From contig CM055095.1 of the NCBI GenBank assembly GCA_029204225.1, positions 67,820,319 through 67,884,318 of the forward strand: DNA of 64,000 nt, in the 5' to 3' direction. Each line of letters starts with the position of its first letter. Position 1 is the first letter of the stretch. The translations under genes and the position numbers were made by a program. This DNA comes from Diphasiastrum complanatum (lineage: Eukaryota; Streptophyta; Lycopodiopsida; Lycopodiales; Lycopodiaceae). Below, one piece after another: positions 14,131 to 25,252 of this stretch. The notes under the pieces were generated by a model. That model did no database searches and had not been told where the DNA came from. It was given only the letters and a program-made list of their open reading frames with translations.

Positions 14131-14589
14131 GAAATACTAATGTGACCACTAGGTTGGACTTACGCACGTAGGGTGCCAGAGCCGTCACACTTTTTTCCTC
14201 TTATCTAAGATCTATATACATGATGTACTACCAAATACTCAATAGTAACTTCCACCAAAATTGGTGATAGTCCCATGACACCTGCATACATCTGTTGTGC
14301 TCCTAGTGAACTCTTTTCTTCTCACCACCACTTGATGAGATACAACGTGACTTGCTCCATAAATGTAAACCGAGCACGACATTCTAATCACGTGGAGGAA
14401 TAAGAAGAGAGGAATGAATGTCTTTTAGCAAAATTTTGTCTAGGTGATGAATTTGTTTTTCCATGATCTGCCAATCATCGTTGCTCTATAACATAGGTGT
14501 GCTATTGGCAATTAATCTATAATGTTTCAAGATTTGTTTGGCAAGTTGGGATCAAATGGAAGGCGACAAAAACTCATCCCGTTTTGTCT
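14131..14589. other. No gene recognised
   Basis: Spacer between repeat R1 and the unknown-family pseudogene. No motif seen. Confidence 0.4.
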
Positions 14590-15570
14590 TTATGGCTGCC
14601 AGGAATGCCAAACCATAAAACTGAAGTGCTCTGATAAAATCAACCAATATCCGTCAATTGTATGTTTGGTGAATGAGTGCCAGTTTGGGGTGTGGATGCT
14701 GACTTGATCCAATGGCACGCCCAAATCTTTCCACTTACTACATCGTGGCATCGACAAATAATATGGGTCTACCCGCAATTGGCGAGGGCTGGCAATGTAG
14801 CTTGTAATAGAATCAAGAGCTTTCTCGAAAACTGTTATTCTTGCCAAGCTGGCTGCTCTCCCAATGCCGATAGTTTATCCAATTCCTTCCATGCCTCTAT
14901 CTCAGAAGTTTTGAATTTAATAACCCATCCACCCCTCGAGGACATACGTGGATGTTGATGCAAAAACTTTTGGATCTGCTCCTCGATGGTGATCAATTTT
15001 TGAGACAAAATTTTGGTCTTTGATGATGATGGACCGGCTTCAGCAGCTTGGGAATCGATTGTATCTGCGATTTCTGCTTCGTCCAATCCTGCATCCATGT
15101 CTCCCTGATCCTGGTGTTGAGGGGAGAATTACGGCATCAAAGGAACTAGAATTTGAGGCCCAAGCTCAATGGATGTCGTATGTTTAAGTTTATCAAACTT
15201 TTTTTGAAAGCCTGCCAGTGAAGTACGGTAGGTTCCAACTTTCCAAACAAGTATTTGATTTCGTCCAGTGTGACTGGGCAATCAGGCACTTGTGTCTACA
15301 AGTAGGAACTACATTCAAGGGTGGTTGCGTCCAGTTCACCTTGAGACGTTCACGTTCCAGCTTAGCTAGGTCTAGTTGGCCTTCCAACAACAACACTTGC
15401 TGTTCTGAATCCTGGACAGCTTTGTCCACTTTGTCTTGCACCGTTGTGAGTGAATTTGAAGGCTCGCCACATAGTCTTCGAGGTGTTGAGCAGATTGGTT
15501 CGCCTTTTTTAACTCAGCTTCAAACTTTGCCTTGTGCTGTTTAGCAATCTTCAGCTCATGGTTCAACTAA
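14590..15570 (-). pseudogene. Unknown repeated protein family, copy 1 (degenerate)
   Basis: Read on the minus strand from about 15570, it first gives a charged, coiled-coil-like stretch (KFEAELKKANQSAQHLEDYV and LLEGQLDLAKLERERL). Next comes a KVGTYRTSL segment, a low-complexity Gln/Pro/acidic linker (MPQFSPQHQDQGDMD), an AGPSSSKT linker, and then a conserved block with ITIEEQIQKFLHQHP and SSRGGWVIKFKTSEIEA. Frames shift several times. Copy 3 at 22540-23318 has the same order of blocks, and copy 2 at 19979-20395 matches copy 3 further downstream. I do not recognise the family. It could be an extra ORF or gag-like protein of a Ty3/Gypsy element, but no retroviral zinc knuckle is seen. Confidence 0.5.
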
Positions 15571-16177
15571 ATAACCTTTTGGCTAATCAGTGTGTTTTCA
15601 GTCCCAGATCTGATATGCATTTACTCATATCCGTTTTCTCATCAATCATGGTTCAGATCACGCGCACAAGGTTTGATACTAGACCTAGTGCGTCACCAGA
15701 ATCCATGGTGGTCGTAACAGCAGCAACAAGACCAAAGGAAACAGCACCTATAGGGACTGTGCTAGCTTGGCTTTGGTGTGTGGTCGGTTCTTCTTCTTCA
15801 AATATGTCTTCTTTTTCAGACCCCTCTGGCATTGTGGCATCAAACTGCTTTGGAGATGGAATAACATGAACGACCCTGATGGTGTCCGGTGCGGTGTCAG
15901 CTTGATCTTGCTAATTGGTCTGGAAGGAATCATCAAAACTAGTAGAGGTATCATGGAATAGTTCGAATCCTCTTCCAGGGGATTGGAGTTCAAAGGGTCC
16001 TGGGCATTTGGGCATCTCAAAGATTTCATCTCGGCCCAGTGGGTCGGAATCATCGAACATATCCATGAATGTTTGGGTGTTTGGGAAAATGACTCGGATC
16101 TATGGAGGTGAAGCAGCTTGGGAAACTATGATAATAGTAGATCCAATAGTCATAGACTGACCATGTGAGAAAGCAGG
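15571..16177. other. No gene recognised; possible upstream part of copy 1
   Basis: A minus-strand open frame at 15748-16053 has no recognised motif. It lies upstream of the copy 1 coiled-coil region and could belong to the same decayed gene. Confidence 0.3.
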
Positions 16178-17060
16178 TAGAAAACCCAACCTGTTTCACA
16201 TCAGAATCTTTGGTTGTGCAACTTATGCACATATTCTTGATAAGCTTCGAAAGAAGCTTGATGAGAAAGTGGAACATGGATTTCTGGTAGGTTATGACAA
16301 CAATTCGTCATACTACAAAGTCTATATGCCAGACACAAACATTGTGAAGACAGTGGAGATGTCAGATTTGATGAGAGCAGGACAATCGCCAATGATGATT
16401 CTGTCAGCTACGAAGTTCTGGAAAGACAGTACTATGATCTACCACGAGCGACAGAGGGAGCATAAGATGAACACGAAAACGAAGATTTTGAGTCGCTTCG
16501 TATTCGAGTGACGAAAGATTCGAGAGACAACCTTCTGCTACAGTACTGTAAACCAAGATGGTTCTGGACCTAGCAGAGCAGACAAAGGCAAAGGCATTGC
16601 TGTCCCAGGAGGATCTCCTAGAAGGTCGACAAGACAACAAAGAGCGCCAACAAGATATGTGCCAGGTAGCTCAGCTTCCAAATCAGAAGAGTTCTATGGA
16701 TTCAGTGGCGAACCACAAACTTTCGAGGAGGCAATTGAATGTCCAGAGAAGGACAAATGGATCCAAGCCATGACAAAGAGTGGAATCCATGAGAAAAAAC
16801 CAGGTATGGATGTTGCAGCCATTACCAGATCAGCGAAAGGTTGTCAAATGCAAATGAGTTTACAAGCTCAAGTATGGACCAGATGGGGATGTCTCGAAAT
16901 ACAAAGCAAGACTGGTAGCGAAGGGTTTCTCTCAAATATATGGTTTGATTATTCTGAAACCTTCTCTCCTGTCGTCAAACATTCGTCCCTACGTTTGTTA
17001 TTTGCATATGCAACTACTTATGAGCTCAGGAATCCACATTGTGGATGAGAAGATAGCCTT
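16178..17060 (+). pseudogene. Copia integrase C-terminus and RT remnant
   Basis: Starts with the Copia post-integrase segment (RIFGCATYAHI, then FLVGYDNNSSYYKVYMPD). It runs through a degenerate linker to an RT entry block (a frameshifted SKTGSEGFL segment, then FDYSETFSPVVKHSSLRLLFAYATTYEL). Frames break at least three times and the element ends near 17060 without the catalytic YVDD. It differs in sequence from the 23.5-kb element, so it is probably another Copia lineage. Confidence 0.75.
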
Positions 17061-17454
17061 CTTGCATGGTGAGTTAGACGAATCAATGTCAGAGTTCGTT
17101 TAAGTTTCACTTCACTTCGTTTTGTTTTGTTTTCATTTGGAATTTTTTTCATTTCATTTGGTTGTGTTACAGAGCCTGATTGATCCAACTCAAACAGAAA
17201 TAATTTGAGTGTCGCGAAAAGTTCGCAAATCGTTCGTGATTTAATTTTGTAAGTTTTTCACCAGAGTTGTTTTGGCTAGAATTTGTATTTTTCTAAGTGC
17301 ATTCCTTGTCATCAGAACTACCAGATGCTGTGTTGTTTTATGCTAAAGCAGTACTTAAGTGGACAGCAGATACTGTTGAATATCTGATGTTAGGTCAACC
17401 GTAATGACTCTCTGACAAAAGTAAAATAGAAATAGTTAATTCTTAAGGCACTGA
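17061..17454. other. No gene recognised
   Basis: AT-rich spacer between a Copia and a Gypsy remnant. Confidence 0.4.
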
Positions 17455-18500
17455 TTGCGGGCCAATTGTATCGATGTGGAATGCATGATATTTTTGAGGA
17501 GATGTGTGTTGCCTCATAAAGTACCTGAACTAGTTATGTTCTTACATGATGGGATGGGCGGAGGACATTTTTCAACGAATATCATTGTTCGCAAACTTTT
17601 ACAATCAGGGTGTTGGTGGTCGACACTTCATAAGAATACTGAAAACTATATTCAGGCATGTGATGTATGTCAATGAACACGACGTCCTACGAAGCATAAT
17701 TATGAACCTTTGCATCCATTATTGCAAGCACCGGTCGAGAAATGGGGACTTGACTAGGTTGGTCCTATTCATCATGTGACAAGAGGATCTCAAGCCCGAT
17801 ATATCATTGTAGCAACATATTATATGACCAAGTGGATCGAGGCAAAAGCAATTAGAGTTGATGATGCTAAGTATACAGCTAAGTTCCTTTATGAGCACGT
17901 CATTGTTAGATTTGGATGTCCTATCGAGATCGTAATTGATCGCGGAACACACTTTGTCAATGAAACGATAAAGTGTTTGTTGGAAGACTTTTCGTTATAC
18001 ACCGGTTTAGTACTCCTCCGTACTATGACAAAAACGGTTGAAGCAAGTCATTCAGATTGGGAACGTAAACTTCATGCAGCATTATGGGCATTCTTAACCG
18101 CTTACAAAGTCAATACGAATCAAACACCATTTCAACTAATTTATGGTCAAGATGCAGTGATGCCGATTGAGTTTTTAGTACCATCCTTGCGAATTGTAGC
18201 GATGGAACGATTGGATGATTCAAAATCCTTACAAATGCATCATGAGGCTTTACATAAACTATGTGAAACCAGATTGATGGAAGTACATGCATTAGCAGTA
18301 GAGAAAGCTCGTCACAAAGCATGGCACGATCGCCGCTTACACAAAAAAGATCTGAAGGAAGGATATCTAGCCTTGATGTATAAAATCAAGCTGATCAAAG
18401 GGAAATTGAAGTTTAAATATTGAACTATTTAGCAGATATTTTAGAACACTTGGATGGAAAACGTTTTGACACCCCAGTGAATGGTAGCCGACTACACAAG
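17455..18500 (+). pseudogene. Ty3/Gypsy integrase remnant
   Basis: The first frame gives the end of the zinc-binding H-H-C-C domain (GGGHFSTNIIVRKLLQSGCWW, then NYIQACDVCQ). After a frameshift, 17776-18423 gives an integrase core with YIIVATYYMTKWIEAKA, an RFGCPIEIVIDRGTHFVN block (second catalytic Asp) and the NQTPFQLIYGQDAVMPIEF block typical of plant Gypsy elements. The stretch that should contain the catalytic Glu is shortened around 18000-18040. It continues degenerately to about 18500. The gag, RT and LTRs belonging to it were not found. Confidence 0.8.
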
Positions 18501-18707
18501 CTTTGGCAACTAGTTTAGCCAGTTCAATCTACATAATCCAACACCTTATTAGTTTTACTCTTTTTTTGTTTTACAATTTTGTTGTTTTATATTACTTAGT
18601 TGATTCTTTTTTTTTTTTTTTAAAAAGGATTGTGAAAAAAGACCGTGAAAAAAAAATGATGAGCAAAAGTCAAAAAAATCATCAGATCAGAAAAAAGTGG
18701 AAAGAAA

Positions 18708-19596
18708 TGTCGTAAATTGATGGTTTATCAGAGATGATTGACTGATATCGGATTAGAGGAGCTCTGATCAAAACATAGACTCTAATACCATGTTGGAAAT
18801 CAGTGGTATTGGCAGTGGAAGACTGAACGAGCGTGGTGCGTGAATCAGAAGCACAACAGACAACAGCAAAATAATTCAAACGAAGGATTCACAAATGCGC
18901 AAATGGACAATGATAGTAGTAGGATTGAAAATGTACTCTAATTAATGTCAAACAATTAGTACAATGCTTGAAGTAATAACTTCAGCTGGTTGAGCGTGAT
19001 AATATTGGCGACAGAGTGAGAATCCTGATTGTTGTGCGTGATAATACATGCAACGAAACTATCTGAATGAATTGATAGATACAATTATCAGATGTTTTAG
19101 ATATCAAAAGATTATCAGAAGCCTTGAAGAAGTTTTCTGATAAAGATACTTATCTTGATATACTCAAAATATCTATAACTACTTCTTCTACGGTTATTAC
19201 AACCGCCTCATAACTATAACTATATGTACAATGTAGGCAGACTATCAACGCAAGTCGTTGGGTCGGACAATATCAAACTTTACAAAGTATCAAAAAATAT
19301 ACAAAGGATCGATTTTTTTACTGGGTCAAAAATACAGTCAGGGTCAGATTTTCCAAGGTCAAAAAAATCAGACCCGATTCGACCCAATCTAGGGTCGAAG
19401 ACGTCTGGCCAGATAAGTCCGACCCGATCTAGGGTCGAAAAATCTCTATTTGTTAGGCTTGACATTGGGTCGGAAAAATCGGATACTAGATTTTTTGATC
19501 TTCTGAAAAACTTGAGCCTTCTATTTTTTGGGTTTTATAAAGTTTTCAGGATGCTCATTAATAAATGAATTTGAGATTGAACATCAAATTCCAACA
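18708..19596 (-). repeat. Copia LTR, family with PBS-bearing LTR end (889 bp)
   Basis: On the minus strand it starts at 19596 with TGTTGGAATTTG, directly after a purine run (AAGGGAGAG, 19597-19605), so it is a 3' LTR. It first reaches a CCAACA end at 18791, which is followed at once by TGGTATTAGAGTC, a close match to the initiator-Met primer-binding site. A further 83-bp unit then ends at 18708 in ...TACGACA. The whole is homologous to the LTRs at 41953-43102 and 45961-47069 (shared words GGCAGTGGAAG, GAGCGTGG, CAGCAGTGGAAG-type, GATGCTCATTA). From 19258 to 19490 it carries an array of GGGTCGGA / GACCCGAT words not found in the relatives. Confidence 0.75.
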
Positions 19597-19960
19597 CTCT
19601 CCCTTAATGTGGATTCTGAAAAGCTTTGATCTTCATTGAATCTGAGCTGGTGCTATTTTTTCAGAGCCGTTGTGAAGTAATCTACTGCCATCAAATTTGT
19701 TCTGCTGGGTTGATTTTTGTACTCCGTGACAACGGTTGGCTGAAACTTTATCTGGCCTTTTGAACTCCAATGCTAACTTGCATGTTAGATCCTTCATCAG
19801 ATTCAGATTGATACTAAATAGTAGAGTATCATCTACATAGAGAGTGGAGTTGATGAAAAAATCTGATACAGACTTGAAATGAAAATTCGAGTCTGCTGAG
19901 TTTGGATAGAAACCATTCTCGTTTAGTAATGTCCTCTCACTCCTACATCCTCAACCAGAG
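19597..19960 (-). pseudogene. Copia RT fragment (YVDD region) of the LTR at 18708-19596
   Basis: The minus-strand translation gives ENGFYPNSADSNF, then STLYVDDTLLFSINLNLMKD, the catalytic YVDD region of Copia RT. It then runs within about 200 bp into the polypurine tract and LTR, so the end of RT and all of RNase H are missing. Sequence to the right of 19960 is unrelated. The same truncated arrangement is seen in the full-length relative at 43103-43410. Confidence 0.75.
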
Positions 19961-19978
19961 TGGAGGAAGGCGACACTT

Positions 19979-20395
19979 TTGCGCAATCCTGAGCTCATAA
20001 AGGAATATCTCACAGCTCAGGTGGTTCTACATGTTGATCTGGCGTATCATCCACTACCCCGAAGAAGGTCATGGTCCGCACTGAAAACTCCAAGTGTAGG
20101 GGCTTATGATTGGCCAATTATTAAGTTTGCAAAGGGTTGGAGCACGGCGGTTGGCTTCCAACGTGCCCTCAATCGATTTCTTACTGAAGCGGCCAATTCA
20201 TCGAACCCAATAGTTCGAGAGGCCTACTACAACGTGGAAACCCTTCTGACGGCCAGCAAAGTTGACACCAAGTGGGACAACTATTTTGGAGAGTATTGTT
20301 TCGACCCCAACTTGGCCTTTAAAACAAGGGCGACCAGCTATCACTATACCGGACCTACCATCGGCTATCAACAACGTCATTTGTCAATATAGCCC
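19979..20395 (+). pseudogene. Unknown repeated protein family, copy 2 (C-terminal part)
   Basis: An open frame of 137 residues. Its second half aligns with copy 3 at 22540-23005: both have a (F)(Q/N)(R/K)AL start, then SSNPIVREA / SPNPTIRKSA, then KVDTKWDNYF / SISTRWDDCLP. It is on the opposite strand to copies 1 and 3. No start-codon context, partner domain or known family is recognised. It is probably a rearranged fragment of a repetitive element. Confidence 0.45.
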
Positions 20396-21284
20396 GGTTG
20401 GAAAGATGGTATACCACACAATTTTGGAAAAATATGCACATGGCGTTCGGCCCAATTCGTTCGCAATCCATTCATCGCAACCAATTGTGGTCCTGATTTG
20501 TCCGTATAGTTGCAGACACCCATCGCAAGAACCATGACGCCGAAGATGCCAAGGGCAAACAACTAGAAAAGGGTCAATAAAGAGCTTTTTTTTTCACAAA
20601 AAAAAAAACATACAAGGACTCAAATTTTCTTTTATTGTTTTTCACTATTTTCTCATTTTCCTTCTATTATTTATTTCTTTCTTTTTTATCTCCTCTCTTG
20701 TGCAGCTCAACCTTCCTGTCCATATGCCTCTTCTCTCTCTTCAGTAATGGTTTCACATCCACGCACGCTAACGCCAATGCCATACGTGGGTGCCAAGGGA
20801 CTGTCACCAAAATTGCAGTGGGGACATGTTAGAAGATTCTAGCAAAGATTCTTCTAACAAATAATCCTAGTAAAGATTCTCCTAACAATGAGAATCATGC
20901 CACCAAACTACGCCAAGGAATGTTGATGGATAACCAAAAAGGAGTTCCAGAATTCAAATTCATCGGGAAAACCAAAATCAGAAGGTCAATGAGATTGCAG
21001 ACCGGCCAACGAGTGAAGACCAAGCCCAACGTCTCCTCAACAGATTTTACGACAATGAGAATAAAATCATGGCCGAGTCGGCTCAAGAGTTAGATCTATT
21101 AGTAATAAAATGTCAGATACCCTCAATTGGTGCACTGTACTTGCAAGCCTAAGGTGCGAGAAATAGAGATAGATCTAAAATACTGATGGGCCAAAATGAG
21201 AAGGGACCCAAGTAGTTTTAAATTGCAATTTGGATTTTTAAACTTTTAAGATAGTCAAGTTGTTATGGCACATGGTTTTGGGTG
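20396..21284. other. No gene recognised
   Basis: AT-rich, with poly-A/T tracts at 20588-20640. Open frames at 20635-20832 (+) and 20895-21086 (-) show no motif. Confidence 0.4.
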
Positions 21285-21330
21285 AACTAAAAACCCTAAC
21301 CCTAACTTTGTCTATAAGTAGGGATGTGAC
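21285..21330 (+). promoter_or_regulatory. Telo-box followed by a TATA-like element
   Basis: AAACCCTAACCCTAAC at 21291-21306 (plant telo-box / interstitial telomere-like motif) lies just upstream of TCTATAAGTAGG at 21311-21322. This spacing is typical of plant promoters and LTR core promoters. No downstream coding gene was identified, so a decayed LTR promoter is the likelier reading. Confidence 0.35.
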
Positions 21331-21361
21331 ACCATTATGTGCTCACTTTTCATTTGCAAGA

Positions 21362-21363
<2 letters not shown>

Positions 21364-21432
<69 letters not shown>
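21364..21432 (+). repeat. (GA)n microsatellite, about 69 bp
   Basis: An uninterrupted AG/GA dinucleotide run about 45 bp downstream of the TATA-like element, where 5' UTR microsatellites are often found. Confidence 0.97.
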
Positions 21433-21434
<2 letters not shown>

Positions 21435-21849
21435 CAAAGCCTCCTCCTCCTACATTTTCTTTCTATAAGCCCACCTCTTTTACACTTGTATGATTGATTA
21501 TGGATGCTTGAATGCTTGATTGTTATTTCCTAATCATGTTGTTATATGAAGAATGATCATTAGCTCAAGCTTTCAATCTCTTAATCCACAAAATCACACA
21601 ATAATAAAATAGGTGTTAATTCTACATTTGGAGTGATCAATAGGATCCATAGGTAGGACTCATTTCCATTGTTCCCCTTCCTTGAGAAGTTTAGTCTCAA
21701 GAGAAGAAGGTTTAGTACTCAAGGAGCCTAAACATTCCATGAGAAGCTAAGATCCATTGGTGATACACCATGTATATAGATCTTAGATCAAAGAAATAAG
21801 TGCAAGAGATCTAGCACCATGCACGTATAAGTCCAATCCAAAGATCACA

Positions 21850-22100
21850 TTAGTATTTCATTCATTAGGCAGAAATAAAAGTGATTTAAGGCCATTGCAG
21901 AAATTAAATCAAGCATAGGCTTATAAGTCAAGTTAGTAAATAAACGGTGTTTCCCACCTGATTTGGAATTCAAGTGGTAGGAATTGACCAATAGCCAATG
22001 GGGCCAAATGCCCACTCTCCACTATAAATAGTGGCACAATGTACTCCATTTTTCATGTTCATTCAAAGAAAGGTGGAGAGTTTACCATTTTGACATTCAA
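21850..22100 (+). repeat. Dispersed repeat R2 with TATA-box, inverted copy of 13900-14130
   Basis: Carries ACCAATAGCCAATGGGGCC, GAATTCAAGTGG and AAGAAAGGTGGA, which match repeat R1 in reverse complement. It contains a good TATA box (CTATAAATAG, 22022-22031), so this repeat may be the promoter part of a retroelement LTR or of a repetitive gene. Sequence from 21433 to 21849 holds nothing recognisable. Confidence 0.65.
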
Positions 22101-22539
22101 TGTCCTTGCCTTTTCTCCTCCGCTGTAGTGGGCTACTTCCTATCCTAGCCTCAACCCTAGATCCAAGCTCACAAGCATCAAGGAGATGAGGTTAGTTGTC
22201 ACGCGGGGGTTCATTCCCATGAGAGCGATAGCATAATCCAAAATCCATCATGTGCATACTAACAATGAGATCCATTAACACTAGATCCATTAACACTAAA
22301 ACCATTAACCCTATTCCACAATGATAGAAACTCGCCCCTGTCTCTCCTCTTCTCTCTCATAAAAAAACATAAGAACATTCAATCCCAATAAACATCAAAT
22401 GCAACAATTAGCAAATACAAAGAAAGCATGAGAGATGGAGGAAAAGAGATAGAGATCAAGGACATTCTTGATCCATTCCATAAGAGGGCCAATTTGCTTG
22501 TATTGAAATGAACAGAAAACATGTACAATGATTCGAATT
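22101..22539. other. No gene recognised
   Basis: Includes a small cluster of CCATTAACACTA words at 22270-22312. No coding potential. Confidence 0.4.
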
Positions 22540-23318
22540 AACCACTTATATAGTGGACTGAGGACCTGGGCACCTCGAAATTCAACGTAGGTAGGCAATC
22601 ATCCCATCTTGTAGAAATGGACGCCAACTTGGACAAGTTAATTGCGAACAACGCTGACTTCCTAATAGTTGGATTTGGTGAAGACGTATACTCGTATGCA
22701 TAGGCCTGAAGGGCTTTGTTGAAATCCACTACATTTGTCCAATTATAATTGGCGAGGACTCGCAACATAGCTTCTAATGAAACTTGGAGCTTTCTCAAAA
22801 ACTGTCGTGCGCCAATCCAATTGTTCAATTCTTTGTCTGCCTCTATCTTTGAGGTCTTAAATTTAATTACCCATCCACCCCTTGAGGATTCATGTGGATG
22901 TTGTTGTAGGAATGCTTGGATTCTGATCCTCGATGGTGATTGGCTTTTGAAATAATGGTCTGGCCCGTGAGGTAGATGGACCTTCGTTTGTGGCCTGGGT
23001 TTCAATAACTTCTTCTGTATCTTCTTGATGTGCCCCCATTCCTATATCAAATTCTCCCTGATTTTGTTGCTGAGGCGAGAACTGAGGCATGACTAGAACT
23101 GGAATCTGATGGTTCGATTCAAATATCTGAGCAGCTGGATTCTCATAATTTTTTATTATCACCTTGGCCTTGTTAACTCCGTCGAAGTTGTTCATCTGAA
23201 TTTATCAAATCGGCTTTGAAACTCTTTCAATGAAGTGCAATAAGTTCCCACTTTCTTAAACAAGTAACTGATCTCCTCTGATGAGATAGGACAAATAATC
23301 TAGCTAGGACGAGACATC
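22540..23318 (-). pseudogene. Unknown repeated protein family, copy 3 (most complete)
   Basis: A start codon at 23318 (minus strand) opens MSRPS, then a TAG stop, then ICPISSEEISYLFKKVGTY and FQSRFDKF. After that come a Gln-rich linker (MPQFSPQQQNQGEFD), an ETQATNEGPSTS linker, ITIEDQ, and the conserved SSRGGWVIKFKTSKIEA block. The last part is a helical region with LEAMLRVLANYNW, DFNKALQAYAYEY and STRWDDCLP. Total length would be about 255 residues. One stop and at least one frameshift (near 22960) disable it. The block order equals copy 1 and its C-terminal part equals copy 2. The function is not known to me; lack of zinc fingers or a catalytic motif argues against an enzyme. Confidence 0.5.
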
Positions 23319-23529
23319 TTTTGTAGGAAGAGTTTAGGAGGACTTCATGCAAAACTTTTGATCTATCTTGGCATTTATTGCAACCAAACTAGATGATATA
23401 TAAATAAGAAGCCAATGGTTTGTTTGAGAAACTTAATCTAAACCATCATCGAGGGAAGAGAAAATTGCACCTATACTTGCTAAGCAACAAGGCCATACAT
23501 GAGATGAGGGATTTGTGGTTGGATTGCCC

Positions 23530-24211
23530 TGTAAAAATTACAGCAAATAAGGATCCTAAAACACTTGAAATGATGAGGGAAACAATAGATTATGATTTCA
23601 TAAGATTAGCACAAGTTGAACCATCAAAATCCATCAAAAATCTATGCTTGAACCTCACTAAATGGCCCAAATCCTTGAAGAAGGCTTCACACGTGTGAAA
23701 GTACGGCCTCCCACAGTCTGAGTATTGTACACCAGACCTACATTCAATCCTATAATCATTAGTAATCACAAGTACTCAAACAATTATGAACATAGAGAGC
23801 AATTGCACCATTATGAGAGAAAAATCATGAAATTGCTTGATTAATTTTGGTGAGATATCATCACCTATATATACATGATCCATCACGGTTTTGGGCAGGT
23901 ATGAGTAGCCCTAAACCTATCCCTAATGCTAATTTTGGTGGATCTTTCATCCCTACCAAGTTAGGGTTGGAATCTTGGAGATCCCTCAACAATGCAAAAA
24001 TTACCAAAAATAGCTCCTATTTTTTCTCCCTTGTATCTAAGCATAATTTGGACTCATTCCAAAGGTTCTAACACTTAGGTCTACTTGAGAACATCCTTAT
24101 GAATGGAATCCTATGCTATTTGGCACGTGTGACAAGCCACATCATGACCATCTAACTATTTACAAGTCATATGACCAAAACTAGTCAAGCTAGAATTGTG
24201 AATTTTTAACA
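23530..24211 (-). repeat. 3' LTR of the young Copia element
   Basis: Runs TGTTAAAAATTC...TTTTTACA on the minus strand. It contains CTATATATAC (near 23870), a possible TATA region, and is preceded by the polypurine tract at 24212-24220. Confidence 0.95.
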
Positions 24212-24220
24212 CTCCTCCTC
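24212..24220 (-). other. Polypurine tract
   Basis: GAGGAGGAG on the minus strand sits directly before the TGTT start of the 3' LTR. It primes plus-strand synthesis. Confidence 0.85.
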
Positions 24221-24225
24221 ACTAT

Positions 24226-25252
24226 CTAGCTTGGTTCAATCATTGCTTTAGTAATCACTCCAAGTGATGATCTGAACTTCATAAAAGGTGTCTTTTGAAG
24301 TGGTTTAGTAAGTAGATCAGCTACACATTCATTGCTTGGAACATGCTCCAAAGCAATCTCCTTGGCTTGCACCATTTCTCTCACAAAGTGATGGCATATC
24401 TCAATGTGCTTAGATCTTGCATGGAAGATTGGGTTAGATGCAAGGTGTTGGGCTGATATATTGTCATTGTAGATGATTGGTGCCTCCTCTGAATCCATGA
24501 TCTTTAGTTCCACCAATAATCTCTTGATCCAAAGTACCTCCTTTGTAGTGGTTGTCAAAGCTTTGTACTCGGCCTCGGTTGAAGATAGAGATATAGTTTC
24601 TTGCTTTTTTTGAAAGCCATGAAACCACACCTTCTCCTATGAAAGTTGAATAGGCACTTGTTGATTTCCTATCCCTCTTGTCCCCTACAAAATCTGAATC
24701 ATTAAATGCATAAAGGTTAATCACATCTCCTCTATATAGAATCCCAAAATCCAATGTACCTGAGATGTATCTTAGAATCCTCTTAGCCTTTTTCCAATGG
24801 ATATTCAATGGCTTTTGCATGGATTGGCTCAACCTACATACACTAAAGCTAAGATCTGGTCTAGTTATAGTGATCCACATTAAGGAACCTATAAGTTGCC
24901 TAAACAAAGTGATGTCCATGAAGGATCTTTCATCATCTTCATTTGGCACTTTTACATCTTGCTCCATTGGTGTGTCAACACTTTTGCATACTTCCATCTT
25001 AAACTTCTTCAAAAGACTTTGAGCATAGTTTACTTGACTTATAAAGATAAAATCAGACCCTCTAAGTACTTCTATGCCTAAGATGAAGTGAAGACACCCT
25101 AGATCTACCATCTTGAACTCTAAGGATAGATCTATCTTGATTTTTTCAATACCATCAACACTATTTCCACTAATGATGATGTCATCTACATAAATGAGTA
25201 AAAGTACAATCAAACTTAATGTAAAGAGTGGGATCATATTCACTTTGAACAA
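24226..25252 (-). pseudogene. Copia RT end and RNase H, out of frame with gag-pol
   Basis: A second frame (24464-25252) carries the catalytic YVDDIIISG, then FILGIEV, the RQLIGSLMWI / RPDLSF block and the DSDFVGDKRDRKST entry of RNase H. A third frame (24226-24630) carries SLSSTEAEYKAL, NDNISAQHLA, RSKHIEICHHFV and the LTKPL end. The first break lies near 25200-25240. The second falls in a run of seven A near 24612, where one extra A would explain it. Either this copy is disabled or the homopolymer is a sequencing or assembly error. Confidence 0.9.

Noticed and set aside
19224-19568. 114-codon frame
   Set aside because: Lies in the LTR array of GGGTCGGA words on the opposite strand; a repeat artefact.
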